Program-made: the position numbers and the translations under genes
Assembly (NCBI GenBank): GCA_934667465.1
Contig: CAKUMG010000017.1
Span: 1 to 20,250, forward strand
DNA: 20,250 nt
Direction of reading: 5' to 3'
Origin: an uncultured Actinoplanes sp.
Lineage (GTDB): Bacteria > Actinomycetota > Actinomycetes > Mycobacteriales > Micromonosporaceae
Shown: positions 4,983-14,002 of the stretch, in pieces
How positions within the stretch are numbered: the stretch's first letter is position 1
Layout: each line of letters begins with the position of its first letter
The notes under the pieces: generated by a model
What the model was told of the DNA's origin: nothing
Database searches by the model: none
Seen by the model: only the letters and a program-made list of their open reading frames with translations

Positions 4983-7892
4983 CTGTTCCCCGGCGGACTG
5001 CCCGTACTCGGCGTCCTTGGCCTTGGCGCGCTGGATCGCCGCGAGCAGGTTGCCCATGGCGCTGCGGTCGGTGTGGAAGAGGCGCAGCAGGGTGTACGCC
5101 TGCCGGGCCGCCGGGCTGAGCGTCGCGTTGCCGTGGTCCGGCTCGCGGTAGCCCTTCGCCTCGCCCTCCTCGCCTGCGGGCGGCCGCACGCCGGCGGACT
5201 GCCCGTACTCGGCGTTCTTGGCCTTGGCGCGCTGGATCGCCGCGAGCAGGTTGCCCATGGCGCTGCGCTCCGTGGGGTGCAGCCACAGCATCGTCCAGGG
5301 GGAGAGCCGCACCAGGTGCAAGCCAACGAGGGACTGGCGGACCAGCCCCCACTTGCGGAGCTCGCGGACGGCGAGTTCGACGTCGGCCTCGTTCTGTCCG
5401 AAGGCGGCCTCCGCCGCGTGCCAGCCCGCGGCCAGCCGGCGGAAGCCGCTGTACCGCACCAGGGTCTCGAGGAGGCGAGTGGCCGCCGGGCCGAACGGCA
5501 CGGCGTCCGTCCCCATCCGGGCCAGCTCCGCCTCGGACATCGGCGCCGGACCGTCCGGCCAGGCCTGGGCGGCGGGCAGCGGGGCGCCGTCGTACTCGCG
5601 GGGCGGCTCGCCCTCGGCGTGCCGGTGCCAGGCGCCGGGGCGGGCCGGGTCGAGGCGGGGGGTCGCGCCGGTGTCCACGGTGCCGGCGCTCACGACGCGG
5701 CCGGCCGGGGTGACCCAGGCGGTGCTGGTGGGTGCGGTGACGGCGGTGATGCCCGGCTGGGCGGCGAGCCGGGCCGCGTAGTCGCCGGCGCCGGTCGCGC
5801 AGGAGATCAGCACGATCTCCCGGCCGTGCGACCGCGGATCGGCGTTGATCAGGCCCGCGAGCTGCTCCGGCGTGACGAGCTTGCCACCGACGAGCACGCC
5901 GTCCGCGGTGCCGTGGGCGAAGACGGCGAACTCGCCGGGGCGGGGGGTGTAGTTCCGGGCGGCGCGTGCGGCGTCCTTCTCGGACTCGTCGAGCAGCATC
6001 AGGCCGGCGTCGACCCGGGCTGCGGGCGGCGCGGACTCGTGCACCAGCAGGGCAGGGGGTGCCTCGACTGGGGCGGGGGTGTGACGCTCCTGCCAGCGCC
6101 GCGCGAGGCCGAGGCTGGGCCGGCCGCTCGCGTCGTAGGTGACCGCCGTGGCCGTCGCCGGCCGGCTGAGCGTGGCAGGGGCGGGGCCTGCCGTGGTCAG
6201 GACCGCCGGTGCCGCCGAGGGGCGGGAGAAGCGGACGCTGCCGGGCGCCGAGCGGGCGGCGGGCGGCGCGCCGGCGGCGTACGCGGGATTGCCGTCCTCG
6301 TCGATGCTCAACGTGAGGTCGGCGGACCCGCGCGCGGGGGTCGCAACGGGCGTGAACGTCTCGGTGCCGCCGCCCGGCAGGTGCACGGTCAGGACCGCGC
6401 CGGTGCCGTCCGCGATGAGCTGCAGCGCCTCGGGGCCCGACTCCTGCCCGGCGAAGCGGCCGACCCGGTCCGCGGAGAGGCCGAGCTGGCCGGCGACGGC
6501 GGCGTACATCGTGGTGTCGGGGCCGGGCTCGGCGCCGGGCGGCGGCGGCAGGTCGACGCCGAGCCGCGCGGCCAGCTCGGCGATCTCGCCGAGCGCCGGG
6601 TCCAGGGCGCGCAGCCGGGCGACCGCGGGGTTGATCGCGTCCCAGGCGCTTCGCACCGCGTCGTCCGCATCGAGCTGCAGATCCAGGGCCGCGTCCAGCC
6701 GGGCGACCGCCGTGGCCAGGTTCGCCCGGGCGGCGCGGCCGGTCGTCGCGGCGTGCTGCCGGTCGGCGTCCTGGCGCTCGGCCGGGTCCATGGTCGTCCA
6801 GGTCGAGCTGTCGATCGAGAAGCCCAGGCAGGTGGCGCCGTTGCCGCGCAGCCCGGTGAGGATCTCGGCCTCGGCCACGGTCAGCGCGCCGAACAGGCCG
6901 ATGACCAGCCCGCCGTCGGAGCGCCGCCGGACCGCGTCGACAAGCGTCGAGACGTCGCCGGTCTTGGTGAGCTTGACGTCGGCGAGCGTGTCGAGGATCG
7001 CGCCCTCGCCGCCCGCCTCGACGGCATCCAGATCGATGCCGGTGCCCGTGACCAAGCGTAGCTTGTAGCCCGCGGCGCGGAGGTGGACCGCGATGCTGGC
7101 GGCCGCGGAGACCGCCCACTCGAAGCTGGCCGTGGGCCCCTCGCCCTGGTGGGCGTGGTGCCGGGTGTCGAGCACCACGGTGGCGCGCGACTCCCAGGGC
7201 TGCTCCTCGCGGCGCACCATCAGCTCGCCGGTGCGCGCGGTCGAGCGCCAGTGCACCCGCCGCAGGTCGTCGCCGCGGCGGTACTCGCGGGTGGCCGCGT
7301 CGTCCTCGCCGTGCACGGCCACCGAGCGGGCGCGGCTCTCGCCGGTGCCCGCGTATTCGCCGGCCAGCCGGACCGCGGGCAGCGCGACCACCTGCGGGAT
7401 GACCGTGAGCTTGTCGACGCTGGGGAACGAGCGGGTCAGCTCGCACAGGCCGAACGGGTCGGTCAGCCGGATCACCAGCGGGCCCACCGGGTAGCGGCCG
7501 CGGACGTCGGCGCGCACGGTGTAGGCCACCGAGCTCGCCATGTGCGCGCCGAGCCGTTCCAGCACGACGCGCGGGCGGCTGCCGAGCGCGTACGGCAGGC
7601 GATCCTCCAGCAGCAGCGTGCCGGTGGGCAGGCGGGAGAGGTTCTGCAGGCGCAGGATCACCCGCGCGCTCGAGCCGACCGGCGCCCGGACGGGCTCCAG
7701 CGACCGGGTGCAGGCCAGCTTGTAGCGGCTGCGTCCCACATACGCCGCGGCCAGCAGTGGCAGCACCGCCAGCAGCACGGCGACCCGCAGCAGGTCCCGT
7801 TCCCCGAGCACCATGGCGGAGATCGCCGCGGCCACCGCCGCCGCCAGGAACGAGCGGCCGCGGGTGGTCAGTCCCCGCAGAGCCTCCCGCAT
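4965..7892 (-). CDS. DUF58 protein fused to a type VII toxin-like C-terminal region with a caspase-like domain (975 aa)
   Basis: Residues 1-380 are a DUF58 protein: a membrane hairpin (about 14-52), then DPFGLCELTRSF (145-156), EYRRGDDLRRVHWRSTARTG (203-222) and VRREEQPWE. DUF58 proteins partner MoxR ATPases. At about residue 383 (near position 6745) the normal DUF58 ending is not recognisable, and the frame continues into a different protein: a helical part (385-445), a Pro/Ala-rich linker (540-625), then a domain with FAVFAHGTADG (His660-Gly661) and EIVLISCATG (Ser697-Cys698). That pattern, a hydrophobic strand ending in HG and another ending in C, is the clan CD (caspase-like) arrangement. 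Residues 800-870 look like a winged helix. A 26-residue unit is duplicated at 876-901 and 943-968. ATG at 7892 overlaps the moxR stop (TGATG). Either a real fusion or an assembly join; the single open frame favours the former. Confidence 0.75.
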   Translation of the reverse strand: MREALRGLTTRGRSFLAAAVAAAISAMVLGERDLLRVAVLLAVLPLLAAAYVGRSRYKLACTRSLEPVRAPVGSSARVILRLQNLSRLPTGTLLLEDRLPYALGSRPRVVLERLGAHMASSVAYTVRADVRGRYPVGPLVIRLTDPFGLCELTRSFPSVDKLTVIPQVVALPAVRLAGEYAGTGESRARSVAVHGEDDAATREYRRGDDLRRVHWRSTARTGELMVRREEQPWESRATVVLDTRHHAHQGEGPTASFEWAVSAAASIAVHLRAAGYKLRLVTGTGIDLDAVEAGGEGAILDTLADVKLTKTGDVSTLVDAVRRRSDGGLVIGLFGALTVAEAEILTGLRGNGATCLGFSIDSSTWTTMDPAERQDADRQHAATTGRAARANLATAVARLDAALDLQLDADDAVRSAWDAINPAVARLRALDPALGEIAELAARLGVDLPPPPGAEPGPDTTMYAAVAGQLGLSADRVGRFAGQESGPEALQLIADGTGAVLTVHLPGGGTETFTPVATPARGSADLTLSIDEDGNPAYAAGAPPAARSAPGSVRFSRPSAAPAVLTTAGPAPATLSRPATATAVTYDASGRPSLGLARRWQERHTPAPVEAPPALLVHESAPPAARVDAGLMLLDESEKDAARAARNYTPRPGEFAVFAHGTADGVLVGGKLVTPEQLAGLINADPRSHGREIVLISCATGAGDYAARLAAQPGITAVTAPTSTAWVTPAGRVVSAGTVDTGATPRLDPARPGAWHRHAEGEPPREYDGAPLPAAQAWPDGPAPMSEAELARMGTDAVPFGPAATRLLETLVRYSGFRRLAAGWHAAEAAFGQNEADVELAVRELRKWGLVRQSLVGLHLVRLSPWTMLWLHPTERSAMGNLLAAIQRAKAKNAEYGQSAGVRPPAGEEGEAKGYREPDHGNATLSPAARQAYTLLRLFHTDRSAMGNLLAAIQRAKAKDAEYGQSAGEQPPQES
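4990..5066. repeat. 77-bp duplicated segment, copy 1 (distal)
   Basis: This segment differs from 5191-5267 at one base (D versus N codon), with an offset of 201 bp (67 codons, frame kept). It encodes the second RSAMGNLLAAIQRAKAK unit of the fusion protein. Confidence 0.92.
5191..5267. repeat. 77-bp duplicated segment, copy 2 (proximal)
   Basis: Partner of 4990-5066, 76 of 77 bases equal. It encodes the first RSAMGNLLAAIQRAKAK unit. The near identity at silent positions implies a young duplication or gene conversion. Confidence 0.92.
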
Positions 7893-8941
7893 CAGCGCCC
7901 CCGCGACTCGTACTGCGCGCGCCCGTCGCCGGTGGCGCGGGTGTCGTACGGCGAGCGGTTGCGGTCGTGCGGCAGCGGCAGCCGGTGCACGATCTCGGCG
8001 ACGATCGTGTCGGTGGTGCGCCGGTTGAGCTGCGCGTCCGCGGTCGGGATGAGCCGGTGCGCGAGGACCGGCACGGCCAGGGCCTGCAGGTCGTCGGGCA
8101 GGACGTAGTCGCGCCCCTCGAGGGCCGCGACCGCCTTGGCCGTCCGCATCAGCTGCAGCGTCGACCGCGGGGAGGCCCCCAGCCGGATCTCCGGTGCCTC
8201 GCGGGTCGCCGTGACCAGCGCGATCGCATACTGCTGCACGGCGTCGGCGGCGTGCACCGCGCGGGCCGTGGCGATCAGCCGCCGCACCAGCGCGGCGTCG
8301 GCGACCGGCCGGAGCCCGTCGAGCGGGTTGGTGGCCGCCCGGCCGCCGAGCATCGCCAGCTCGGCGCGCGGGTCGGGGTAGCCCATCGCGATGCGGGCGG
8401 TGAACCGGTCGCGCTGCGCCTCGGGCAGCGGATAGGTCCCCTCCATCTCGATGGGGTTCTGCGTGGCGACGACCATGAACGGCGCCTGCAGCTCGTAGGT
8501 CGTGCCGTCGACCGTGACCTGACGCTCCTCCATGCACTCCAGGAGGGCGGACTGGGTCTTCGGCGACGCCCGGTTGATCTCGTCACCCACCACCAGGTTG
8601 GCGAAGACCGCGCCCGGCTTGAACTCGAAGTCGCGCGTCTCCTGGTTGTAGACGCTGACCCCGGTGACGTCGCTGGGCAGCAGGTCGGGGGTGAACTGGA
8701 TGCGGCGCACCGAGCAGTCGATGGACCGGGCGAGCGCCTTGGCGAGCATCGTCTTGCCGACGCCCGGCACATCCTCGATCAGCAGGTGTCCCTCGGCGAG
8801 CAACACGGCGAGCGCCAGCCGCACCGTCGCGCCCTTGCCCTCGATGACCTGCTCGATGTTGGCGATGATGGCATCGCTGGCGGCGCGGAACTGGTCGTTC
8901 GGCAGCGCACCGCCGGGCTCGTCCCAGGTGGGGGTTGTCAC
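7892..8941 (-). CDS. MoxR-family AAA+ ATPase
   Basis: The 349-aa product has a complete MoxR AAA core: Walker A EDVPGVGKT at 56-64, FTPDLLPSDVTG (83-94), Walker B LVVGDEINRASPKTQ (116-130, catalytic DE at 120-121), sensor-1 VVATQNPIE (157-165), the arginine-containing EAQRDRF (174-180), and the C-terminal lid with GASPRSTLQLMRTAKA. MoxR ATPases act as chaperone-like remodelling factors together with DUF58 and VWA proteins at the membrane. GTG is used as start, with AAGGAGG three bases upstream. It shares one base with the downstream DUF58 start, so the two are coupled. The 40 bp upstream hold an inverted repeat. The third member often seen behind this pair, a DUF3488/transglutaminase protein, is absent from the window. 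Confidence 0.92.
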   Translation of the reverse strand: MTTPTWDEPGGALPNDQFRAASDAIIANIEQVIEGKGATVRLALAVLLAEGHLLIEDVPGVGKTMLAKALARSIDCSVRRIQFTPDLLPSDVTGVSVYNQETRDFEFKPGAVFANLVVGDEINRASPKTQSALLECMEERQVTVDGTTYELQAPFMVVATQNPIEMEGTYPLPEAQRDRFTARIAMGYPDPRAELAMLGGRAATNPLDGLRPVADAALVRRLIATARAVHAADAVQQYAIALVTATREAPEIRLGASPRSTLQLMRTAKAVAALEGRDYVLPDDLQALAVPVLAHRLIPTADAQLNRRTTDTIVAEIVHRLPLPHDRNRSPYDTRATGDGRAQYESRGR

Positions 8942-8964
8942 GGGCCTCCTTCAAGTCGTCCGGC

Positions 8965-8994
8965 TCCCTTTCTAGGCGGTGAGACCGAAAGGGA
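8965..8994 (-). promoter_or_regulatory. Inverted repeat in the moxR leader
   Basis: TCCCTTTC (8965-8972) and GAAAGGGA (8987-8994) form an 8-bp stem, with an inner CGGT/ACCG pairing in the loop. It lies 24-53 bp upstream of the moxR start. It could be an RNA hairpin or a protein site. Confidence 0.45.
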
Positions 8995-9127
8995 ACCGAA
9001 GGGTCGCGGGCGGCCGGGGTGTCCGTGGGCCTCCGGCGCTCGCCGCCCGTGCCCCACAGATTAGCCCGGTCGCGGCGAGTCTCCGTAGGCCTGGCAAGCA
9101 GCGATGCGCTTCGTAGTCAATTAATCA

Positions 9128-9157
9128 CGTATATCTCTTCGGTAAAGAAACGGACAA
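9128..9157 (-). promoter_or_regulatory. Candidate moxR promoter in an AT-rich patch
   Basis: On the minus strand TTGTCC (9157-9152) is followed after 18 bp by TATACG (9133-9128), in the only AT-rich stretch between moxR and leuS. Use of it would give moxR a leader of roughly 180 bases that includes the inverted repeat at 8965-8994. The rest of the gap between 8995 and 9211 shows no gene. Confidence 0.35.
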
Positions 9158-9211
9158 CCGGTGCATCGGCGGCCAGGGGTATACCGGTCGTCGGGCGCAC
9201 GGGGCCGGAGG

Positions 9212-9217
9212 TAGAAT
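9212..9217 (+). promoter_or_regulatory. -10 box of the leuS leader transcript
   Basis: TAGAAT ends six bases before the ATG at 9224. That spacing places transcription start on or next to the A of the ATG, as in leaderless actinobacterial genes. No good -35 is visible about 17 bp upstream, which is common for such promoters. Confidence 0.6.
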
Positions 9218-9223
9218 GCCCTC

Positions 9224-9253
9224 ATGGCTCATGCCTCCCTGCTCCTTAGCTAG
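9224..9253 (+). CDS. leuS leader peptide MAHASLLLS (attenuation sensor)
   Basis: ATG GCT CAT GCC TCC CTG CTC CTT AGC TAG encodes nine residues with three consecutive leucines from three different codons. CTT is rare in such a GC-rich genome. The ORF starts where a leaderless transcript would start and stops inside the first arm of a hairpin that abuts a strong terminator, all upstream of leucyl-tRNA synthetase. This is the layout of classical attenuators, in which slow decoding of the regulatory codons prevents termination (pheST of E. coli is a synthetase example). It is too short for gene callers. Inference from layout; no expression evidence. Confidence 0.7.
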   Translation: MAHASLLLS

Positions 9254-9305
9254 CCGCGCGGTGCACCAGGCCGGCGCGGCGCCCCCTCGTGGAGGGGGCT
9301 TTTTT
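9253..9305 (+). terminator. Attenuator: upstream hairpin plus intrinsic terminator before leuS
   Basis: Hairpin 1 pairs GCCGCGC (9253-9259) with GCGCGGC (9274-9280). Immediately after it, GCCCCCTC (9281-9288) pairs perfectly with GAGGGGGC (9292-9299) around a GTG loop and is followed by six T's (9300-9305). This is a textbook Rho-independent terminator 17 bp before the leuS start, where a constitutive terminator would make no sense. An alternative pairing of GGTGC (9260-9264) with GCGCC (9279-9283) would take bases from the terminator arm and could act as antiterminator. Confidence 0.8.
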
Positions 9306-9322
9306 GTGTCCAGGGAACAGCC

Positions 9323-12184
<2,862 letters not shown>

Positions 12185-12195
12185 GCAAGGTCAAG

Positions 12196-12337
12196 CTGTC
12201 GTAGCCGGGTGGGTGGTGCGGACCGCTGCTCCCGCCGAGGTGCCGGGCGGCCCGAGCCAGGCGCCTGGCGGCGCCTGAACGGCTCCGACCACCCGGCCAC
12301 GTGCGTGAGCGAGCACTCGGCTCGCTTCGCATCGCCC
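12196..12337. repeat. Structured dispersed repeat, copy A
   Basis: This stretch aligns along its whole length with 12994-13135, roughly 80% by eye with few indels. It begins CTGTCGTAGCCGGGTG, contains the 14-bp palindrome GCCAGGCGCCTGGC followed by GGCGCC, continues to CCACCCGG, which is complementary to the start, and ends CGCATCGCCC. The ends therefore can pair, making an about 100-base imperfect hairpin. It starts 12 bp after the leuS stop and has no convincing ORF. Confidence 0.8.
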
Positions 12338-12405
12338 CGTCCGGGGTAGCCGTCCACCGGCTGCCAGGCCCGCCAGGGCCGGGCCCGAGTCGCACTGCGC
12401 CCGTC

Positions 12406-12470
12406 GATGACTTGGGCGCAAAAAATCGGCGAAGCGGTTTTCTTCGCCGATTTTGGGTGTTCAAGTCATC
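12406..12470. terminator. Nested hairpin, bidirectional terminator-like
   Basis: An outer stem GATGACTTG (12406-12414) / CAAGTCATC (12462-12470) encloses a perfect 13-bp stem AAAATCGGCGAAG (12422-12434) / CTTCGCCGATTTT (12442-12454). The inner stem has A and T runs on its two sides, so it can terminate in either direction. It is the likely leuS terminator. The second, outer stem is more than a terminator needs and resembles ends of a small palindromic element. Confidence 0.75.
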
Positions 12471-12510
12471 GGCCCCAGGGGCGTAGTGCCCGCCGAGCCG
12501 GAGGCGAGGC

Positions 12511-13002
12511 CATCTACGCAGCGGCACGCTGACGCCCGGCGAGGTCGACGCGCGCCAGTCCGGCACGACATCCCGGTTCGTGCTGCCCGCCGCCGCGTCG
12601 GACGGGAAACTGCGCGGGGTCGATGTCGACATGGCCGACATCTCCGACACGGCGCAGACGGTGGCGGCGGTCGCTGTCTTCGCGGACTCGCCGACGCGGG
12701 TGCGGGGGATCGGCTTCATCCGCGGCAAGGAGACCGATCGGGTCGCGGCCGTCGTCACCGAGCTGCGCCGCGCCGGGATCGACGCCGTCGAGGACGAGGA
12801 CGGCTTCACGATCCACCCCGGGACGCCGCGGCCGACGCGCTTCGCCACGTACGAGGATCACCGGATGGCGATGAGCCTGTCGCTGCTGGGGCTGCGCGTC
12901 GACGGCATCGAGATCGAAGACCCCGGCTGCGTCAGCAAGACGTACCCGGCCTTCTTCGACGATCTCGCGACGCTGTCGAAGGGTCAAAGGCTGCTGTCGT
13001 AG
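12511..13002 (+). pseudogene. aroA: aroA remnant (EPSP synthase, internally deleted)
   Basis: An open frame runs from about 12487 to 13002. Its first part, [26 protein letters not shown], matches the region near residue 95 of EPSP synthase (E. coli GNAGTAMRPL). It then jumps in frame to the C-terminal region: [56 protein letters not shown], and [17 protein letters not shown]. About 90 N-terminal residues and some 200 central residues are missing. Asp in DISDTA, Glu in KETDR and the Lys of KTYP remain, but substrate-binding parts of both domains are gone, so shikimate-pathway activity is not expected. No credible start or ribosome site exists; GTG at 12580 only gives the C-terminal piece. The last residues overlap repeat copy B. 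Confidence 0.82.
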
Positions 13003-13135
13003 CCGGGTGCATGGTGCTGATCGCTGCTCCCGCCGAGGGCCGGGCGCTCCGAGCCAGGCGCCTGGCGGCGCCAGAACGACCCGGACCACCCGGCGACGTG
13101 CGTGAGTGCGCAACCCGGCTCGCTCCGCATCGCCC
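12994..13135. repeat. Structured dispersed repeat, copy B
   Basis: Second copy of the element at 12196-12337, same orientation, 798 bp downstream. It keeps the palindrome GCCAGGCGCCTGGC and the CCGGGTG...CACCCGG ends. Its first bases supply the TAG stop of the aroA remnant. Confidence 0.8.
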
Positions 13136-13143
13136 GGAACGCC

Positions 13144-13178
13144 GACTGCCAGGTCCCCGGGATCGGGTCCTGGCAGTC
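13144..13178. terminator. Hairpin between converging aroA remnant and TVP38 gene
   Basis: GACTGCCAGG (13144-13153) pairs perfectly with CCTGGCAGTC (13169-13178); the loop has an additional CCC/GGG pairing. It lies 16 bp behind the stop of the minus-strand gene at 13195, so it may end both transcripts. There is no T-run. Confidence 0.55.
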
Positions 13179-13194
13179 GTGGTGTCCGGGTAGA

Positions 13195-13956
13195 TCAGGC
13201 AGCAGCAGCAGCAGGAGCGAGCGCGGCAGCGCGGCGAGCCGCGAGGCGCCAGCGCAGGACGATCGTCGTGGTGAGGCCGATGCCGATCGCGGCCGGGGCC
13301 AGGGTGACCGGGTTGAGCGAGCCCGGAGCGGCGACCGCGGCGCCGATCACGGCGTAGGAGATGGCGCTCGGGATCGAGGCGAGCGTCGTGCCGAGGAGGT
13401 AGCGCTTGCGGCAGACCGACGTGGTGCCGTAGGCGTAGCCGATGAGACCGAACGGCGCCAGGGGCAGGAAGCGGACCAGCAGCACCGCGGACAGCCCGCG
13501 CCGGTTGAGCCAGCCGTCGAGGCGCTCCATGCGGCTGCCGTTCTTGGCGCCGAGCGCGCCCCGGCCGGCCCAGCGGCCCGCGTAGTAGGTGGCGACCGCG
13601 GCGATGACGGCCGCGGCGAGCGCGGTGGCCGCGCCGGTGGCCGGGCCGAGCAGGGCGCCGCAGGCCACCGTGATCGCCGTGCGGGGAACCAGCACCGACA
13701 GGAGCAGGCCACCCACGACCGCGACCACCACGGCGGCGGCCGGGCCGAGGGCGACGACGGAGTCGGCGATCGACTGGAGCGGAAGGACCGCGGCGGCGAC
13801 CCCGAGGCCGGCGACGACGCCGCCGAGGACGCCGAAGCGGACGAGCCGGCGACGCCAGGTCATCGGCTCGTGCGGGAGGACCGGGGGCTGCTGGCTGACC
13901 TGAGGGTCCGCGGCGGGGGTGTCGATGCCCCGCGGGGCGATCAGGGTGTCAGTCAT
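13195..13956 (-). CDS. TVP38/TMEM64-family (VTT/SNARE-associated domain) membrane protein
   Basis: The 253-aa integral membrane protein has about five hydrophobic segments: VLGGVVAGLGVAAAVLPL, AAAVVVAVVGGLLLSVLV, ACGALLGPATGAATALAAAV, the LLVRFLPLAPFGLIGYAYG re-entrant-type motif, and a C-terminal segment. VPRTAITVACGALLGP and RFLPLAPFGLIGYAYGTT are the two conserved elements of the VTT (DedA-like) domain, whose members are linked to lipid scrambling or transport of undecaprenyl carriers. The exact substrate here is unknown. The first about 32 residues and the Ala-rich tail are cytosolic and disordered. It lies 46 bp behind gatD on the same strand and could be cotranscribed with murT-gatD. 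No strong ribosome site is seen before the ATG. Confidence 0.85.
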   Translation of the reverse strand: MTDTLIAPRGIDTPAADPQVSQQPPVLPHEPMTWRRRLVRFGVLGGVVAGLGVAAAVLPLQSIADSVVALGPAAAVVVAVVGGLLLSVLVPRTAITVACGALLGPATGAATALAAAVIAAVATYYAGRWAGRGALGAKNGSRMERLDGWLNRRGLSAVLLVRFLPLAPFGLIGYAYGTTSVCRKRYLLGTTLASIPSAISYAVIGAAVAAPGSLNPVTLAPAAIGIGLTTTIVLRWRLAARRAAALAPAAAAA

Positions 13957-14002
13957 GCAGGCGTACCGTCCCTACTGTCGTCGGCCAGGAAAGAACTGCT
14001 GG

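Noticed and set aside
4922..5267. CRISPR array
   Set aside because: Only two copies of each repeat, lying in coding sequence, without spacers of equal length or cas genes.
3741..7061. Very long plus-strand open frame (over 1100 codons) across the effector and paralog genes
   Set aside because: It is rich in Arg/Gly/Pro with no domain motif, and it is antisense to genes with clear family motifs. Long antisense frames are common at this GC content.
7893..8537. N-terminal extension of the DUF58 fusion by 215 residues
   Set aside because: The extension overlaps moxR in another frame and has shadow composition. The ATG at 7892 coupled to the moxR stop begins the conserved membrane hairpin.
9181..9322. 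T-box riboswitch before leuS
   Set aside because: No T-box sequence or specifier stem-loop is present. The short leader ORF with Leu codons and the terminator explain the region better.
12301..12486. Small ORF within repeat copy A and the nested hairpin
   Set aside because: It is not conserved in copy B, and the sequence is explained by palindromic structure.
12580..13002. Functional short aroA gene starting at GTG 12580
   Set aside because: It would lack the N-terminal domain and most substrate-binding residues, has no ribosome site, and upstream in-frame aroA sequence continues before the GTG.
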